Of a stretch of DNA of 64,000 nucleotides, positions 55,935 to 64,000 are shown piece after piece. Position 1 is the first letter of the stretch; every line of letters starts with the position of its first letter. The notes below the pieces were generated by a model, which was given only the letters and a program-made list of their open reading frames with translations, was not told where the DNA came from and did no database searches. Source of the stretch: Winslowiella arboricola (GTDB lineage Bacteria > Pseudomonadota > Gammaproteobacteria > Enterobacterales > Enterobacteriaceae); assembly GCF_025527015.1 (NCBI RefSeq), contig NZ_JAODIM010000039.1:124001-188000 (forward strand). The letters are read 5' to 3'. The translations under genes were made by a program, and so were the position numbers.

Positions 55935-57032
55935 ATGGCGAAATTACATGTGGGAATCGTGTTTGGCGGCAAATCTGCCGAGCATGAAGTATCACTTCAA
56001 TCGGCTAAAAATATCCTTGAGGCCATAGATAAGAGCCGCTTCGACGTGTCGCTGATCGGCATCGATAAGCAGGGAGAGTGGCATCTTAACGAGTCGTCCA
56101 ATTTCTTACTTAATGCCGAAAACCCGGCGTTAATTGCCTTAAATCAGTCCGGCAGAAACATCGCGCTGATCCCCGGCCAGCAGCAGCACCAGCTGATTGA
56201 ATCGGCCAGTGCGCAGCAGCTGTCGCAGGTTGATGTGATTTTCCCGATAGTTCATGGCACGCTCGGTGAAGATGGTTCGTTGCAGGGGATGCTGCGGATG
56301 GCGAATCTGCCGTTTGTCGGTTCCGATGTGCTGGGGTCTGCGGTCAGCATGGATAAAGATGTCACCAAGCGTCTGCTGCGCGATGCCGGACTACAAGTCG
56401 CGCCGTTTATCAGCCTGAAAAAATCCCAACGCGCGCAGCTCAACTTTGCCAGCGTCACTGAGCAACTTGGCCTGCCGGTATTTATTAAACCCGCCAGTCA
56501 GGGCTCTTCGGTGGGCGTCAGCAAAGTTGCCAGTGCCGCCGAATTTGAACAGGCGCTGACGCTGGCGTTTGATTTTGATAATAAAGTGCTGATTGAGCAG
56601 GCGATTACCGGCAGAGAAATTGAGTGTGCGGTACTTGGCAACGACCATCCACAAGCCAGCCTGTGCGGCGAAGTGGTGCTGAGCGACAGTTTCTACTCCT
56701 ATCAGACCAAATATATCGATGCCGATGGCGCAACCATAGTGGTACCCGCGCAGATCGCAGACGCGGCCAGCGAAGCCATCCGCCGGGTGGCATTGCAGGC
56801 ATTTAGCGCGCTGGAGTGCAGCGGTATGGCGCGGGTCGATGTGTTTCTGACCGATGACGGCCAGGTGATTGTCAATGAAGTGAATACCCTGCCCGGTTTT
56901 ACCAATATCAGTATGTATCCCAAACTGTGGCAGGCCAGCGGGTTAAGTTACCGCGATCTGATTACCCGGCTGATTGAACTGGCGGTCGAGCGCCATCAGC
57001 AAAATAGCGTGTTAAAGAGTTCGATTACCTGA
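55935..57032 (+). CDS. ddlA: D-alanine--D-alanine ligase, DdlA type
   Basis: 365 residues from the ATG at 55935 (E. coli DdlA 364); a TTG six codons upstream is also open. The N-terminus [21 protein letters not shown], the ATP-grasp loop [13 protein letters not shown] and the closing [19 protein letters not shown] are the family signatures. It makes the D-Ala-D-Ala dipeptide for peptidoglycan in the cytosol. It overlaps the convergent downstream gene by 8 bp. Confidence 0.95.
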   Translation: MAKLHVGIVFGGKSAEHEVSLQSAKNILEAIDKSRFDVSLIGIDKQGEWHLNESSNFLLNAENPALIALNQSGRNIALIPGQQQHQLIESASAQQLSQVDVIFPIVHGTLGEDGSLQGMLRMANLPFVGSDVLGSAVSMDKDVTKRLLRDAGLQVAPFISLKKSQRAQLNFASVTEQLGLPVFIKPASQGSSVGVSKVASAAEFEQALTLAFDFDNKVLIEQAITGREIECAVLGNDHPQASLCGEVVLSDSFYSYQTKYIDADGATIVVPAQIADAASEAIRRVALQAFSALECSGMARVDVFLTDDGQVIVNEVNTLPGFTNISMYPKLWQASGLSYRDLITRLIELAVERHQQNSVLKSSIT

Positions 57033-57462
57033 GAGTGATTTTGCGGATATCGAGGTGATGAACCATCTCGCGGATAAAGATAAAGCCGGTCAGCGCGGGG
57101 ATGTTTTCCGCGTCAACAGCGATAGCGGAATAAGAGAGCTGATCGGCGAATTGATTAAATGCCTCTTCAATCGCGGGCGGAAAGAGAACGCGGGCGCCCG
57201 CCAGATAACTATCACTGACCTGCTTAAGCAGCGGGTCGCGGCACAGCGCATCGCCCCTGATCGGCTGCACTGCGTGGTCAGATTCGATAATCTCCTCAAT
57301 ACGATAGATCATCATTTCCACATCCCAGGCGGTTACTTTGCCGCCCTTCAGCAAACCGTCAGCCACTGTGGCATAACCGCCAGCCAGTTCGACCCGCTGT
57401 TGCGGATCCAGCCACAACAAGCTGACCGTGTCGGACTGAACAGAAAATTCAACTTCATTCAT
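57025..57462 (-). CDS. conserved hypothetical protein
   Basis: 145 residues from the ATG at 57462; in-frame starts reach up to 57531, and the ribosome-binding site is weak in both cases. It has no signal peptide or membrane span. Acidic and hydrophobic residues alternate ([21 protein letters not shown]). I do not recognise the family. It is convergent with ddlA, sharing 8 bp. The palindrome GGCAGGCTC-TTT-GAGCCTGCC at 57534-57554 lies just upstream. Confidence 0.6.
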   Translation of the reverse strand: MNEVEFSVQSDTVSLLWLDPQQRVELAGGYATVADGLLKGGKVTAWDVEMMIYRIEEIIESDHAVQPIRGDALCRDPLLKQVSDSYLAGARVLFPPAIEEAFNQFADQLSYSAIAVDAENIPALTGFIFIREMVHHLDIRKITLR

Positions 57463-57533
57463 CGCAGGGATCTCTTTGGGGGAACCGGGGGGCAGCATAA
57501 CAGCTGCTGTAGTGAACCAGTGGGTTATCACCA

Positions 57534-57554
57534 GGCAGGCTCTTTGAGCCTGCC
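57534..57554. repeat. perfect 9-bp-stem palindrome
   Basis: GGCAGGCTC-TTT-GAGCCTGCC without a T-run. It lies between two minus-strand genes and could be an RNA hairpin or an operator for the gene below. Confidence 0.6.
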
Positions 57555-57570
57555 CACGCGCGGCGAAAAG

Positions 57571-57607
57571 TAAAAAGCCGGCAGGATCGTCGCGATCACT
57601 CCCGGCT
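57571..57607 (-). terminator. terminator of the secreted hypothetical gene
   Basis: On the minus strand, AGCCGG and CCGGCT enclose GATCG-CGA-CGATC, followed by TTTTTACTTTT. It is the first of three related terminators (also 61466-61502 and 63800-63834). Confidence 0.85.
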
Positions 57608-57615
57608 GACGTTAT

Positions 57616-58335
57616 TCAATTACCCCAGCGCCCGGCCTGATCGACCAGCACCTTATCCCCCTGGGTGACCCGCAACTGGGGTGTATCAAACAGTACCTGA
57701 TAAACGATATTGCCATTGCTGAAGGTTGCCCCATTGACCTTATGGGTCTGACTATCGGTTAACGTTTTACCGAACAGGGACAGACTGCTTGCATCACTCT
57801 CTCTGATGCCAAAATAGAGCATATTTTCGCACGGGGTTAAAAAATCACCGCAGCTATTACTGATCGTGATCGTGAATTTGTCGGTGGAAAATGACTTGCT
57901 GGTGGTGGTCTGCGGGTTATCTGGTACTAACCTGGCAAGGATATATTTCTCAGGCGCATAATACTGCCCCCTCTTTGGTTCTTGTAACAACGTCCACAGC
58001 AGCTTATCGCCATTGAACCTCAGCTCACTCTTACCGTTTTTCCCGCCGAAAGAGGAGTCAAAGTTAACGACAGCTGACTGAGCAGTTACCGTGCCATGCA
58101 GATTCTCTGTCTCATCATCCGGGCAATCGATGCGCCCGCCATTTTGCGTGATGTAGCAGTATGTCCCGCTTATCTGCTGGCCTTGCTGCCTGAGTTTCAG
58201 GGTCAGAGAGGAGTATGGGGAACCATCGTCATCATTAATATCGCCACTCCAGGTACCGGAATAGTTTTGCGCCAATGCTGGCGAAGAGAGAAATAAAAAT
58301 GACAAAAAAACAGCCTGCAATATATGTCCCGGCAT
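57616..58335 (-). CDS. secreted hypothetical protein
   Basis: 239 residues with a signal peptide (LQAVFLSFLFLSSPALAQ) and AAGGA before the ATG. The first mature segment NYSGTWSGDINDDDGSPYSSLTLKLRQQGQQISGTYCYI is a beta-rich pattern seen in small lipocalin-like extracellular domains. Two cysteine pairs (YCYI/IDCP and SCGDF/PCENM) could form disulfides in the periplasm. The second half (KFTITISNSCGDFL...) is also beta-rich. I do not recognise the family. Confidence 0.7.
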   Translation of the reverse strand: MPGHILQAVFLSFLFLSSPALAQNYSGTWSGDINDDDGSPYSSLTLKLRQQGQQISGTYCYITQNGGRIDCPDDETENLHGTVTAQSAVVNFDSSFGGKNGKSELRFNGDKLLWTLLQEPKRGQYYAPEKYILARLVPDNPQTTTSKSFSTDKFTITISNSCGDFLTPCENMLYFGIRESDASSLSLFGKTLTDSQTHKVNGATFSNGNIVYQVLFDTPQLRVTQGDKVLVDQAGRWGN

Positions 58336-58480
58336 AACAATCCTTATTTATTATTCAGTTGATTTAAAAAACGCAACTGACTCCATATCATAATATTTAG
58401 AGAGAACTTATCCGCCCTCTCTGACTGCTGGCATTCTATCACCGCAAATGCCATTATCAAAAGCACCGAGCCGTCAGCGG

Positions 58481-59506
58481 CTATATTATCGGTGCGCGTT
58501 TAAACAGTTCTGCAGCCATATCAGCAATGCGTGTTTCATCCACCAATTTATCCCGCCACTGCTGTGGTATCGCGGAATAGCCATACAAAGCGCCCGCTAT
58601 CTGCCCGGCGGTTGCCGCTACGCTGTCAGCATCATCAGCAAGATTGGCGGCCAGCAGGATGGCATCACGGAAATTATCTGTATGCCAGACAGACCACATC
58701 GCGGCTTCCAGCGTATCGATAACATAACCGCTTGAGCGAATCTGCTCCCGGGTTTTCTGTTTGTATTCACCGGCATTAATTAAAGCGGTTCTGGCATTAA
58801 ATAAGCAGAGGGTCGGAGAGAAAGCCTGATTTTTATCGGCCCCGTTGAGCAACGGGTGCAGAACCAGCCCCAGCAGACGACTGCAATCAACAGATTCGAC
58901 AGCACCATGTGTCGCACGCCCTTGTTGTTCAGCATCATGCAGCGTATGTAGCAGCGAATGCCGCTGAAAGATGGCTGAGGGTGCAAGACGAATAATGGCA
59001 GCATTACCCGCAGTATCCGGCCCGGTGTTGCCAAACCAGCTTTCTCCGTGCTTCAGATACTCTTCAAGCGCATAGCGGGTCGCGTTGCCGATATCAAAAC
59101 AGATGCCATTAACGCTGTTTACGCCATGGCGATACCAGTTCACCATGCGATTACGAAAATCCGTTAAATCCAGACGCCCTTTATGCAGGTAGGTTTCAGC
59201 TAAACAGAGCGCCATGGTCGTGTCATCGGTCCATTCGCCCGGTTTTAGCGCGAAGGGGCCGCCACCAACCATATCCGTAACAGAGTGCTGGTCGCGCGGC
59301 AGAAACTCCAGCGTGGTGCCGACAGCATCGCCCACCGCCAGACCAATTAACGCGCCTTTGGCGCGGTCCTGCAGAGTGCTGTTATCCAAAACGGGCTGGG
59401 TTGATGCAAGCCATTCAGGAAGAGGCACCCCCCCGGTAAGCCAGGGTTGATAATCAATCATAATGCTCTCCGCTGGTGTCTGGTTAAAATCCTTCTTTGT
59501 CATCAT
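58481..59506 (-). CDS. ADP-ribosylglycohydrolase (DraG family)
   Basis: 341 residues. Metal-site motifs of the family are all present: [17 protein letters not shown], the WTDDTTMAL cluster, and [22 protein letters not shown] near the C-terminus. It should remove ADP-ribose from arginine or another acceptor. AGGAAT precedes the ATG at 59506; a later ATG at 59461 is possible. Members of this family can serve as immunity proteins against ADP-ribosylating effectors. Here no transferase gene is next to it, so a general repair role is equally possible. Confidence 0.88.
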   Translation of the reverse strand: MMTKKDFNQTPAESIMIDYQPWLTGGVPLPEWLASTQPVLDNSTLQDRAKGALIGLAVGDAVGTTLEFLPRDQHSVTDMVGGGPFALKPGEWTDDTTMALCLAETYLHKGRLDLTDFRNRMVNWYRHGVNSVNGICFDIGNATRYALEEYLKHGESWFGNTGPDTAGNAAIIRLAPSAIFQRHSLLHTLHDAEQQGRATHGAVESVDCSRLLGLVLHPLLNGADKNQAFSPTLCLFNARTALINAGEYKQKTREQIRSSGYVIDTLEAAMWSVWHTDNFRDAILLAANLADDADSVAATAGQIAGALYGYSAIPQQWRDKLVDETRIADMAAELFKRAPII

Positions 59507-59707
59507 CTGCTATTCCTAATAATCTCTTTTCTTCAACAATATCATAGTCAGATTAACTGCGGGATTCAAAACACAGCAACCCGAGGCAGTTATAAAAGAC
59601 AGAATAAAAGTAAGTTTTGATAAAAAGCTTGCCCCAGGTTTACTGAAAATAAGCCCCTTAACTAAAGCATTGAGCTTTTCACACCCGGCTAAAATCGTTC
59701 TAAACAA

Positions 59708-59932
59708 TCAATCAATCAATTTAGTGATATTATTGTATTCTGCATAAGTAAAATCACCATGAGCTATATAACCACAAAAGTTTATATATAAACTTCTCAG
59801 CTCAACTTCGCTTGCATTCTCATCGTGTAAAACTTTCAATGCTAACTTATATAACGCATTTCCTTGTTCCTTACCGTCTCGTTCAGAGTCAGATATAATT
59901 TTATTGAGTATTTCGATGGCTTTTCTGTTCAT
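59708..59932 (-). CDS. small hypothetical protein, immunity-like context
   Basis: 74 residues, all-helical in appearance, acidic, without a signal peptide. AT-rich. A weak AAGGTG lies upstream of the ATG. I do not recognise the family; size, base composition and neighbours fit a small immunity or antitoxin protein. The 201 bp between its stop and the ADP-ribosylglycohydrolase start hold only an unsupported TTG-started frame. Confidence 0.5.
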   Translation of the reverse strand: MNRKAIEILNKIISDSERDGKEQGNALYKLALKVLHDENASEVELRSLYINFCGYIAHGDFTYAEYNNITKLID

Positions 59933-60029
59933 AAATTATAAAAAACACCTTATCAGCTCTGATAAAAGTAATTTTATCATTTATCTGCCTCGTGCCACCA
60001 TATAGATTCAGCGAAACAACGAGGAACAT

Positions 60030-60299
60030 ATGACACTAACAACCCTGAATTTACAAATCGACACCGAACTGAAGGCTGCTGTTACGGAAACGGCAAAAGC
60101 GATGGACCGCAATGGCCCTCAGCTTATCCGCGACTTTATGCGCGAGACTGTTCAGCGCCAGCATGATGCATGGTTCCGGGAACAGGTACAGGCCGGGATT
60201 GCCCAGGCAGATCGCGGTGAAGTTCTTTCGGATGAATTCGTCGAAGCATCAGCAGCTGCCTGGCGCAAACAAGTAACAAAGAAACTGGCTGGTAAGTAA
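60030..60299 (+). CDS. ribbon-helix-helix antitoxin-like protein, no toxin partner seen
   Basis: 89 residues. The first 45 (TLTTLNLQIDTELKAAVTETAKAMDRNGPQLIRDFMRETV) fit a ribbon-helix-helix DNA-binding domain, and the charged tail (EVLSDEFVEASAAAWRKQ) is a typical toxin-neutralising segment as in ParD/StbD-type antitoxins. GAGGAAC precedes the ATG. The frame that starts at 60300, next to its stop, encodes only 46 residues unlike any RelE/ParE toxin. Confidence 0.75.
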   Translation: MTLTTLNLQIDTELKAAVTETAKAMDRNGPQLIRDFMRETVQRQHDAWFREQVQAGIAQADRGEVLSDEFVEASAAAWRKQVTKKLAGK

Positions 60300-60460
60300 A
60301 TGCAATCAGTTAGCTCGCATCTCTCAGTTTTGAAACAGACTTATCAACAGCAGGCGACCATCCTTTTCCTCTTCCCGGCAAAGCTACGAAGAAAATGGCG
60401 TTTAGCGAGTTTCTGCTGTGCTTTTATTATCACCAGATAATCCACTCACCAGGAACGCCC

Positions 60461-61417
60461 ATGAAACCCTTTCGCTTATTGCCGGGCAGTGCGCTGATAC
60501 TCACAGCCCTTTTATCTTTACCGACTCACGCCGCAGATGAAACCTTACGTATCGGCTACCAGAAATCTTCCACGCTGCTGACACTAATCAAGCAGCGCGG
60601 CGATCTGGACAAAGCGCTGGCCGCGCAGGGTGTGGAAGTAAGCTGGCACGAGTTCTCCAGCGGATTGCCGCTGCTGGAAGCGCTCAACCTGAATAACGTT
60701 GACCTCTCTGCTGACGTCGCTGACACCGTACCGGTATTTGCCCAGGCAGCTGGCGCCAGTCTGACTTACTACGCGCGTGAAACGCCGTCGCCTGATGCGC
60801 AGGCGATTCTGGTTCCAACCGATTCGCCGATCAAAACGCTACAAGATTTGAAAGGGAAAAAAATCGCCGTAACCAAAGCGGCGGGCAGTCATTATCTGTT
60901 GATTGCCGCGCTGAAAAAGGCCGGACTGAACTTCAGCGATATCACGCCCGCGTGGCTGACCCCCGCAGACGGTCGCGCAGCGCTGGAGAACGGTAGCGTT
61001 GCGGCCTGGGTCACCTGGGAACCCTTTGTCACCAGTTCGACAGTGGCAAAACACACGCGTGTGCTGGCAAGCGGCAATGGCCTGGCGAGCTATCAGCGTT
61101 ATTATCTGGTATCGACACCTTTTGCCAAAGCGCATCCGCAGATCCTGAACACTGTGTATAACGCGTTAAATAAAGAAGCTGCGTGGCTAAAAGCCAACCC
61201 AACCGATGCCGCCAAAATCTTGTCACCACTATGGGGTAAGCTGCCGGTAGCAACCGTTGAGCAAGCCAACTCCCACCGCAGCTATCAGATTGAGCCGGTG
61301 AAAAAAAGCGATCTGGCGGAACAGCAGAAAATTGCAGATGCGTTCTTTGATGCAAAGCTTCTGCCGAAGCGTATTGATGCGCAGGATGTCGCGACCTGGG
61401 AGCCGGGGGTGCAGTAG
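60461..61417 (+). CDS. aliphatic sulfonate ABC transporter substrate-binding protein (SsuA-like)
   Basis: 318 residues from the ATG at 60461 (CAGGAAC upstream); an in-frame start 22 codons earlier is rejected because it precedes the signal peptide (ALILTALLSLPTHAADE). The NMT1/SsuA fold shows RIGYQKSSTLLTLIKQRG, DLKGKKIAVTKAAGSHYLL and WVTWEPFV. It would bind alkanesulfonates or taurine-like ligands. No permease, ATPase or monooxygenase gene is adjacent, so it must work with a transporter encoded elsewhere or be an orphan. Confidence 0.87.
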   Translation: MKPFRLLPGSALILTALLSLPTHAADETLRIGYQKSSTLLTLIKQRGDLDKALAAQGVEVSWHEFSSGLPLLEALNLNNVDLSADVADTVPVFAQAAGASLTYYARETPSPDAQAILVPTDSPIKTLQDLKGKKIAVTKAAGSHYLLIAALKKAGLNFSDITPAWLTPADGRAALENGSVAAWVTWEPFVTSSTVAKHTRVLASGNGLASYQRYYLVSTPFAKAHPQILNTVYNALNKEAAWLKANPTDAAKILSPLWGKLPVATVEQANSHRSYQIEPVKKSDLAEQQKIADAFFDAKLLPKRIDAQDVATWEPGVQ

Positions 61418-61465
61418 AGAGTAGCAGGGGTTGAGGCGGGTGGTCTGATCTCGATTACAGGTGGT

Positions 61466-61502
61466 TAAAAGGCCGGGGGGATCCAGGGGATCGCTTCCGG
61501 CG
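61466..61502 (-). terminator. terminator with GCCGGAAGCGATCC motif
   Basis: On the minus strand GCCGG...GATCC-CCT-GGATC...CCGGC, followed by CTTTTAA, 4 nt below the stop of the next gene. It closely resembles the element at 63800-63834. Confidence 0.8.
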
Positions 61503-61505
61503 TTA

Positions 61506-61823
61506 TTATTTATCTCTTATTATGTAATCACCCGGTGCACGCCACGAAATCTCTTTATATGGGAAGTTTATTTTCCCTTGTTCCTTTAAGTATTCCATCA
61601 CCTGAGATGGCGCCCAACCATGACCATAAGAAAATAACGCACCAATAGCGGCCAATTTTTCAACTAAGAGAAGCTGCTCTTTTTCGCTATCAAAATTAGC
61701 AAGATAATATATTCCTTTTTTAAAAAAACCAAGATTCAACAGCATGATGCCATCAATATCTCCTCTTAATTCGACTACAATCCTTTTATGCTCCAGAATC
61801 GTAACTAACATATTATTCAGCAT
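61506..61823 (-). CDS. small hypothetical protein, immunity-like
   Basis: 105 residues, no signal peptide. TAGGAGA precedes the ATG by about 6 nt. The C-terminus GHGWAPSQVMEYLKEQGKINFPYKEISWRAPGDYIIRDK is Trp/Tyr-rich. Low GC compared with SsuA next door. I do not recognise the family; it carries its own terminator, as a single-gene cassette would. Confidence 0.58.
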   Translation of the reverse strand: MLNNMLVTILEHKRIVVELRGDIDGIMLLNLGFFKKGIYYLANFDSEKEQLLLVEKLAAIGALFSYGHGWAPSQVMEYLKEQGKINFPYKEISWRAPGDYIIRDK

Positions 61824-61952
61824 GCAAGTCTCCTATATTAATCGTCAAAACATTAACGTATAGGTGGGGCTACTGACCGCAATTGACTATATCAGTACAG
61901 CGGCGGTTAGCATCTGGATCGACGCGGGTTGAGTGATCCTGGCCGAAAAAAA

Positions 61953-62252
61953 TTATGATTGGTTTTTTGGATTGCTTCCAGCCTTCATTTGTTTTTCTTT
62001 ATTTAGTTTATTATTGAATTTAGTGACAAGATCACTCCATTCTTTATAAGTAATATTTTTAATATAACAATCCCCAAGCCATTTAGGGTGGCAGCGTGAT
62101 ATTAAACTATCTATAGCTGCATTTCTGATAAGATCACTTACATCTAATGTTAATACTTTTATCATTAATCTTTTAATATCGTCAGCTTGATCAATATAAG
62201 AAGACTTAATTAATTCATTACATATATTATCGCTGATTTCTTCCAGATTCAT
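61953..62252 (-). CDS. small hypothetical protein, immunity-like
   Basis: 99 residues, helical and charged, with two Cys; GAAGGG lies before the ATG. No signal peptide or membrane span. AT-rich. Family not recognised. The 129-bp gap to the previous gene holds nothing I can support. Confidence 0.55.
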   Translation of the reverse strand: MNLEEISDNICNELIKSSYIDQADDIKRLMIKVLTLDVSDLIRNAAIDSLISRCHPKWLGDCYIKNITYKEWSDLVTKFNNKLNKEKQMKAGSNPKNQS

Positions 62253-62378
62253 AACCCTTCATCCACTATTGTAATCTAATGATATAAATTTATCATTCAC
62301 TGCCAATTAAAATGCATTACCGTTATGTAGCATCATTGCCCCTTCGCGCATCCGTAGGTTTTGGACAGACTACGATAT

Positions 62379-62660
62379 CTAAAGTGCGGTGCCACCATTA
62401 AAACATTCGTTATCTGTTACAGTATCAAGATAAACCGTTGACCAGTGACACTGGCATGCATAAACACCCGACTTAATATTCTGTATGTTGCTAATATTAA
62501 TTACAGGTAATTTATCAGGTAAAGGTGATTTCATCTTAATAAATACTTCATTAAAATGATAATCTCTCATGCCTTTATCGATAACTCGGAAACCATTTTT
62601 TTTGAGCAAAGAGACCAAAGCGTCTATAGGCGGACATACAACTTTTCCAGAAATTTTCAT
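62379..62660 (-). CDS. small hypothetical protein
   Basis: 93 residues, mixed alpha/beta, starting MKISGKVVCPPIDALVSLLKKNGF. Three Cys occur in the second half (ACQCHW, NECF). No secretion signal. AT-rich. No clear ribosome-binding site was identified. Family not recognised. Confidence 0.48.
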   Translation of the reverse strand: MKISGKVVCPPIDALVSLLKKNGFRVIDKGMRDYHFNEVFIKMKSPLPDKLPVINISNIQNIKSGVYACQCHWSTVYLDTVTDNECFNGGTAL

Positions 62661-62732
62661 TTTATGCTAGTCTAAGTAAGCGGTTAAAAGAAAAAAACAA
62701 GAGTCATGGGGATCGGCCACGAATTTATCTAA

Positions 62733-63026
62733 TTATATTTCTCTATATGCTTCTTCTGCATCTATAATAATACCCCCTAGCTCTATGTCATAAGGCCACT
62801 GATCAACTATAATCTTTGTGATACCTAAAATCCTTTCATTTTTTGGAGGAATATTACCTGATTTTATCACTTTCAATACGATAGAAAAAGTCTCTTTGAA
62901 TTTAGATAATTGCGATACAGAACTTACAGATAAAACTTTTATATCCTTTATCAGAATTACTTCCTCAAGCTTATCTATCGCGTTTTGTATCTTTGCAACT
63001 GCCTTGAGTATGGTTTTCATTTTCAT
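62733..63026 (-). CDS. small hypothetical protein, immunity-like
   Basis: 97 residues with a helical N-terminus (ILKAVAKIQNAIDKLEEVILIKDI) and a C-terminal segment ending DQWPYDIELGGIIIDAEEAYREI. No signal peptide. AT-rich. Family not recognised; the acidic C-terminus would suit binding to a basic toxin, which is only a guess. Confidence 0.52.
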   Translation of the reverse strand: MKMKTILKAVAKIQNAIDKLEEVILIKDIKVLSVSSVSQLSKFKETFSIVLKVIKSGNIPPKNERILGITKIIVDQWPYDIELGGIIIDAEEAYREI

Positions 63027-63190
63027 ATGCGCAATAATTATTTTATATTATTAGATAATCTTTAATCCTGTCGGAGTGACAGTGCCCGATTTAGCATTAA
63101 ATAACAACACATTTTTACATCTATTTAGCGCTAATGTGATCCTAAAGGTGTTGTATGGATGTCCAGAGCTTGGAGCAAGAGACGTTATTT

Positions 63191-63511
63191 TTAGATTTTG
63201 ATAACAATATCCCATATGTGATTTTTTATAGAATCTAAAAGCTCGTTAAGACGAACTCTCTCATTGAAATCATCATGCCAAATGTAATAATCTGAAAAAG
63301 AACCATTTACCCTATCCATTGCCTTCCATGTATTACAAGCATCCAGATAGAAAGCATATGGTTCATTACATTTTTCACTAAAAGACCATTCAAGCTTTTC
63401 TATAACAAGCTCAACACCTCTTACCCAGTTGTTTTCATTATATTTTATGAGGATTAATTTTAATCTTTCAAATTCATGCAATAATTTTTTAGCTGTTACA
63501 TTGTTATACAT
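63191..63511 (-). CDS. small hypothetical protein, immunity-like
   Basis: 106 residues, all-helical, aromatic-rich (KYNENNWVRGVELVIEKLEWSF and DYYIWHDDFNERVRLNELL). AAGGTG precedes the ATG. No signal peptide. AT-rich. The pattern loosely recalls DUF6966-like immunity proteins, but I cannot confirm this. Confidence 0.52.
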   Translation of the reverse strand: MYNNVTAKKLLHEFERLKLILIKYNENNWVRGVELVIEKLEWSFSEKCNEPYAFYLDACNTWKAMDRVNGSFSDYYIWHDDFNERVRLNELLDSIKNHIWDIVIKI

Positions 63512-63798
63512 AACATCACCTTAATGACCAACTATCCGAGACATTCACACCACTTAATCACCAGGCTTACAAAAAAATGTTTGAAGTACGTTCTGGCTAC
63601 CAAGATAAGGTTTTCCCTGGTAACCTACCGGTTCTGCATAAATCGTTTAGAGTGGCGATAACTGAACTAAAATATATTATGAGATGGAGGCGGCAACACG
63701 ATGATACCAGCGCATCTGTTTAGTAAGGCGAGAAACTGGGCATGCGGCGACGGTCAGGGGGATTGTTTTGTCTGCTCCCGAGAATTTTAAGATAAATA
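63512..63798. other. intergenic stretch with a possible coding remnant
   Basis: A plus-strand frame without a start codon of its own is open from about 63510 to 63722 (DQLSETFTPLNHQAYKKMFE...). It has ordinary amino-acid composition and might be the remnant of a longer gene. There is no ribosome-binding site or recognisable domain. Nothing else was seen in this stretch. Confidence 0.3.
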
Positions 63799-63799
63799 T

Positions 63800-63834
63800 A
63801 AAAATCCGGAAGGATCCTGGGGATCGCTTCCGGC
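63800..63834 (-). terminator. terminator with GCCGGAAGCGATCC motif
   Basis: On the minus strand GCCGGAAG-CGATCC-CCA-GGATC-CTTCCGG, followed by ATTTTTATA, 24 nt below the stop codon of the last gene. Stem nearly perfect. Confidence 0.9.
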
Positions 63835-63858
63835 TTTATAGACATAGTTTAAAAATAT

Positions 63859-64000
63859 CTATGCTCGTAATTCATATAGATCTTTTGCTTCTTCGTCCAT
63901 ATCCAGACTACCAAGTGCACCAAGATCTAAGCTGTAAATTTTATCACTGTTATCTTTTGAGCAGATAAAGTAACCAAGGTCACCATCCTGCCCTATTAGA
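63859..64000 (-). CDS. SMI1/KNR4-like immunity protein, C-terminal end
   Basis: The last 47 residues of a gene that continues beyond the window, ending at TAG (63861-63859). The segment DGDLGYFICSKDNSDKIYSLDLGALGSLDMDEEAKDLYEL has the gly-hydrophobic strand and acidic helix pattern of the SMI1/KNR4 (SUKH) fold, a common immunity-protein family in contact-dependent and type VI toxin loci. Assigned from pattern only, on a short fragment. Confidence 0.6.
   Translation of the reverse strand, partial: LIGQDGDLGYFICSKDNSDKIYSLDLGALGSLDMDEEAKDLYELRA

Noticed and set aside
59516-59707. 63-residue minus-strand frame between two genes
   Set aside because: Begins at TTG without a ribosome-binding site and has no recognisable pattern.
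63768-63968. 66-residue plus-strand frame at the right end
   Set aside because: Runs across the terminator and antisense to the SMI1-like gene end.
1-64000. tRNA, rRNA or tmRNA genes
   Set aside because: No cloverleaf with a T-arm GGTTCGAATCC-like box and no rRNA sequence was recognised on either strand by eye.

Overview
The window is a piece of chromosome from a member of Enterobacterales, probably Erwiniaceae (Erwinia/Pantoea/Mixta-like). The proteins from ggt to dcrB, plus yhhS and yhhT, follow the Escherichia coli gene order closely (ggt-yhhA-ugpQCEAB-livFGMHK-panM-rpoH-ftsXEY-rsmD-yhhL-yhhM-yhhN-zntA-tusA-yhhQ-dcrB, then yhhS-yhhT). The genus is inferred from recall of protein sequences, not from a search.

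Layout. 1-24.5 kb is conserved core: glutathione breakdown (ggt), glycerophosphodiester uptake and hydrolysis (ugp, with Pho-box half-sites upstream), branched-chain amino-acid uptake (liv, with one binding-protein gene), the heat-shock sigma factor, FtsYEX, 16S rRNA methylation, the zinc exporter ZntA behind a perfect ZntR operator, and the queuosine-precursor transporter YhhQ behind a likely preQ1-I riboswitch. 24.6-36.9 kb is a complete myo-inositol catabolic locus (iolE, H, G, D, a fused iolC-DUF2090, an RpiR-type regulator, iolB, iolA, iolI) lying between dcrB and yhhS. 37-43.5 kb returns to yhhS and yhhT, then a broken cupin gene, a CSS-EAL phosphodiesterase and proP. 43.5-48.4 kb is a second polyol module (LacI-type regulator, sugar porter, TIM-barrel isomerase, Gfo/Idh/MocA dehydrogenase), which may supply inositol uptake and use of inositol isomers. 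48.6-49.6 kb is an alcohol dehydrogenase.

49.6-53.2 kb is a strongly AT-rich four-gene operon on the minus strand: an MFS exporter, a diiron protein with two E-x29/30-DEARH motifs, a 2-oxoglutarate/Fe(II) dioxygenase-like protein and a three-His-box membrane hydroxylase. I recognise no described pathway in it. It is the best candidate here for an undescribed system, probably oxidative tailoring and export of a small molecule or lipid. 53.6-57 kb holds an SDR, an M24-fold protein lacking metal ligands, and a D-Ala-D-Ala ligase.

57-64 kb is an accessory tract: ADP-ribosylglycohydrolase, small AT-rich orphan proteins, an orphan antitoxin and the end of an SMI1/KNR4-like gene, with look-alike terminators at three cassette ends. 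It resembles an array of immunity genes without toxins. Throughout the first 48.5 kb, intergenic gaps carry a GC-rich palindromic repeat family (core GGGCGGCGAGAACGCCGCCC) that is absent from the last 15 kb. No rRNA, tRNA, CRISPR array or intact insertion sequence was seen.
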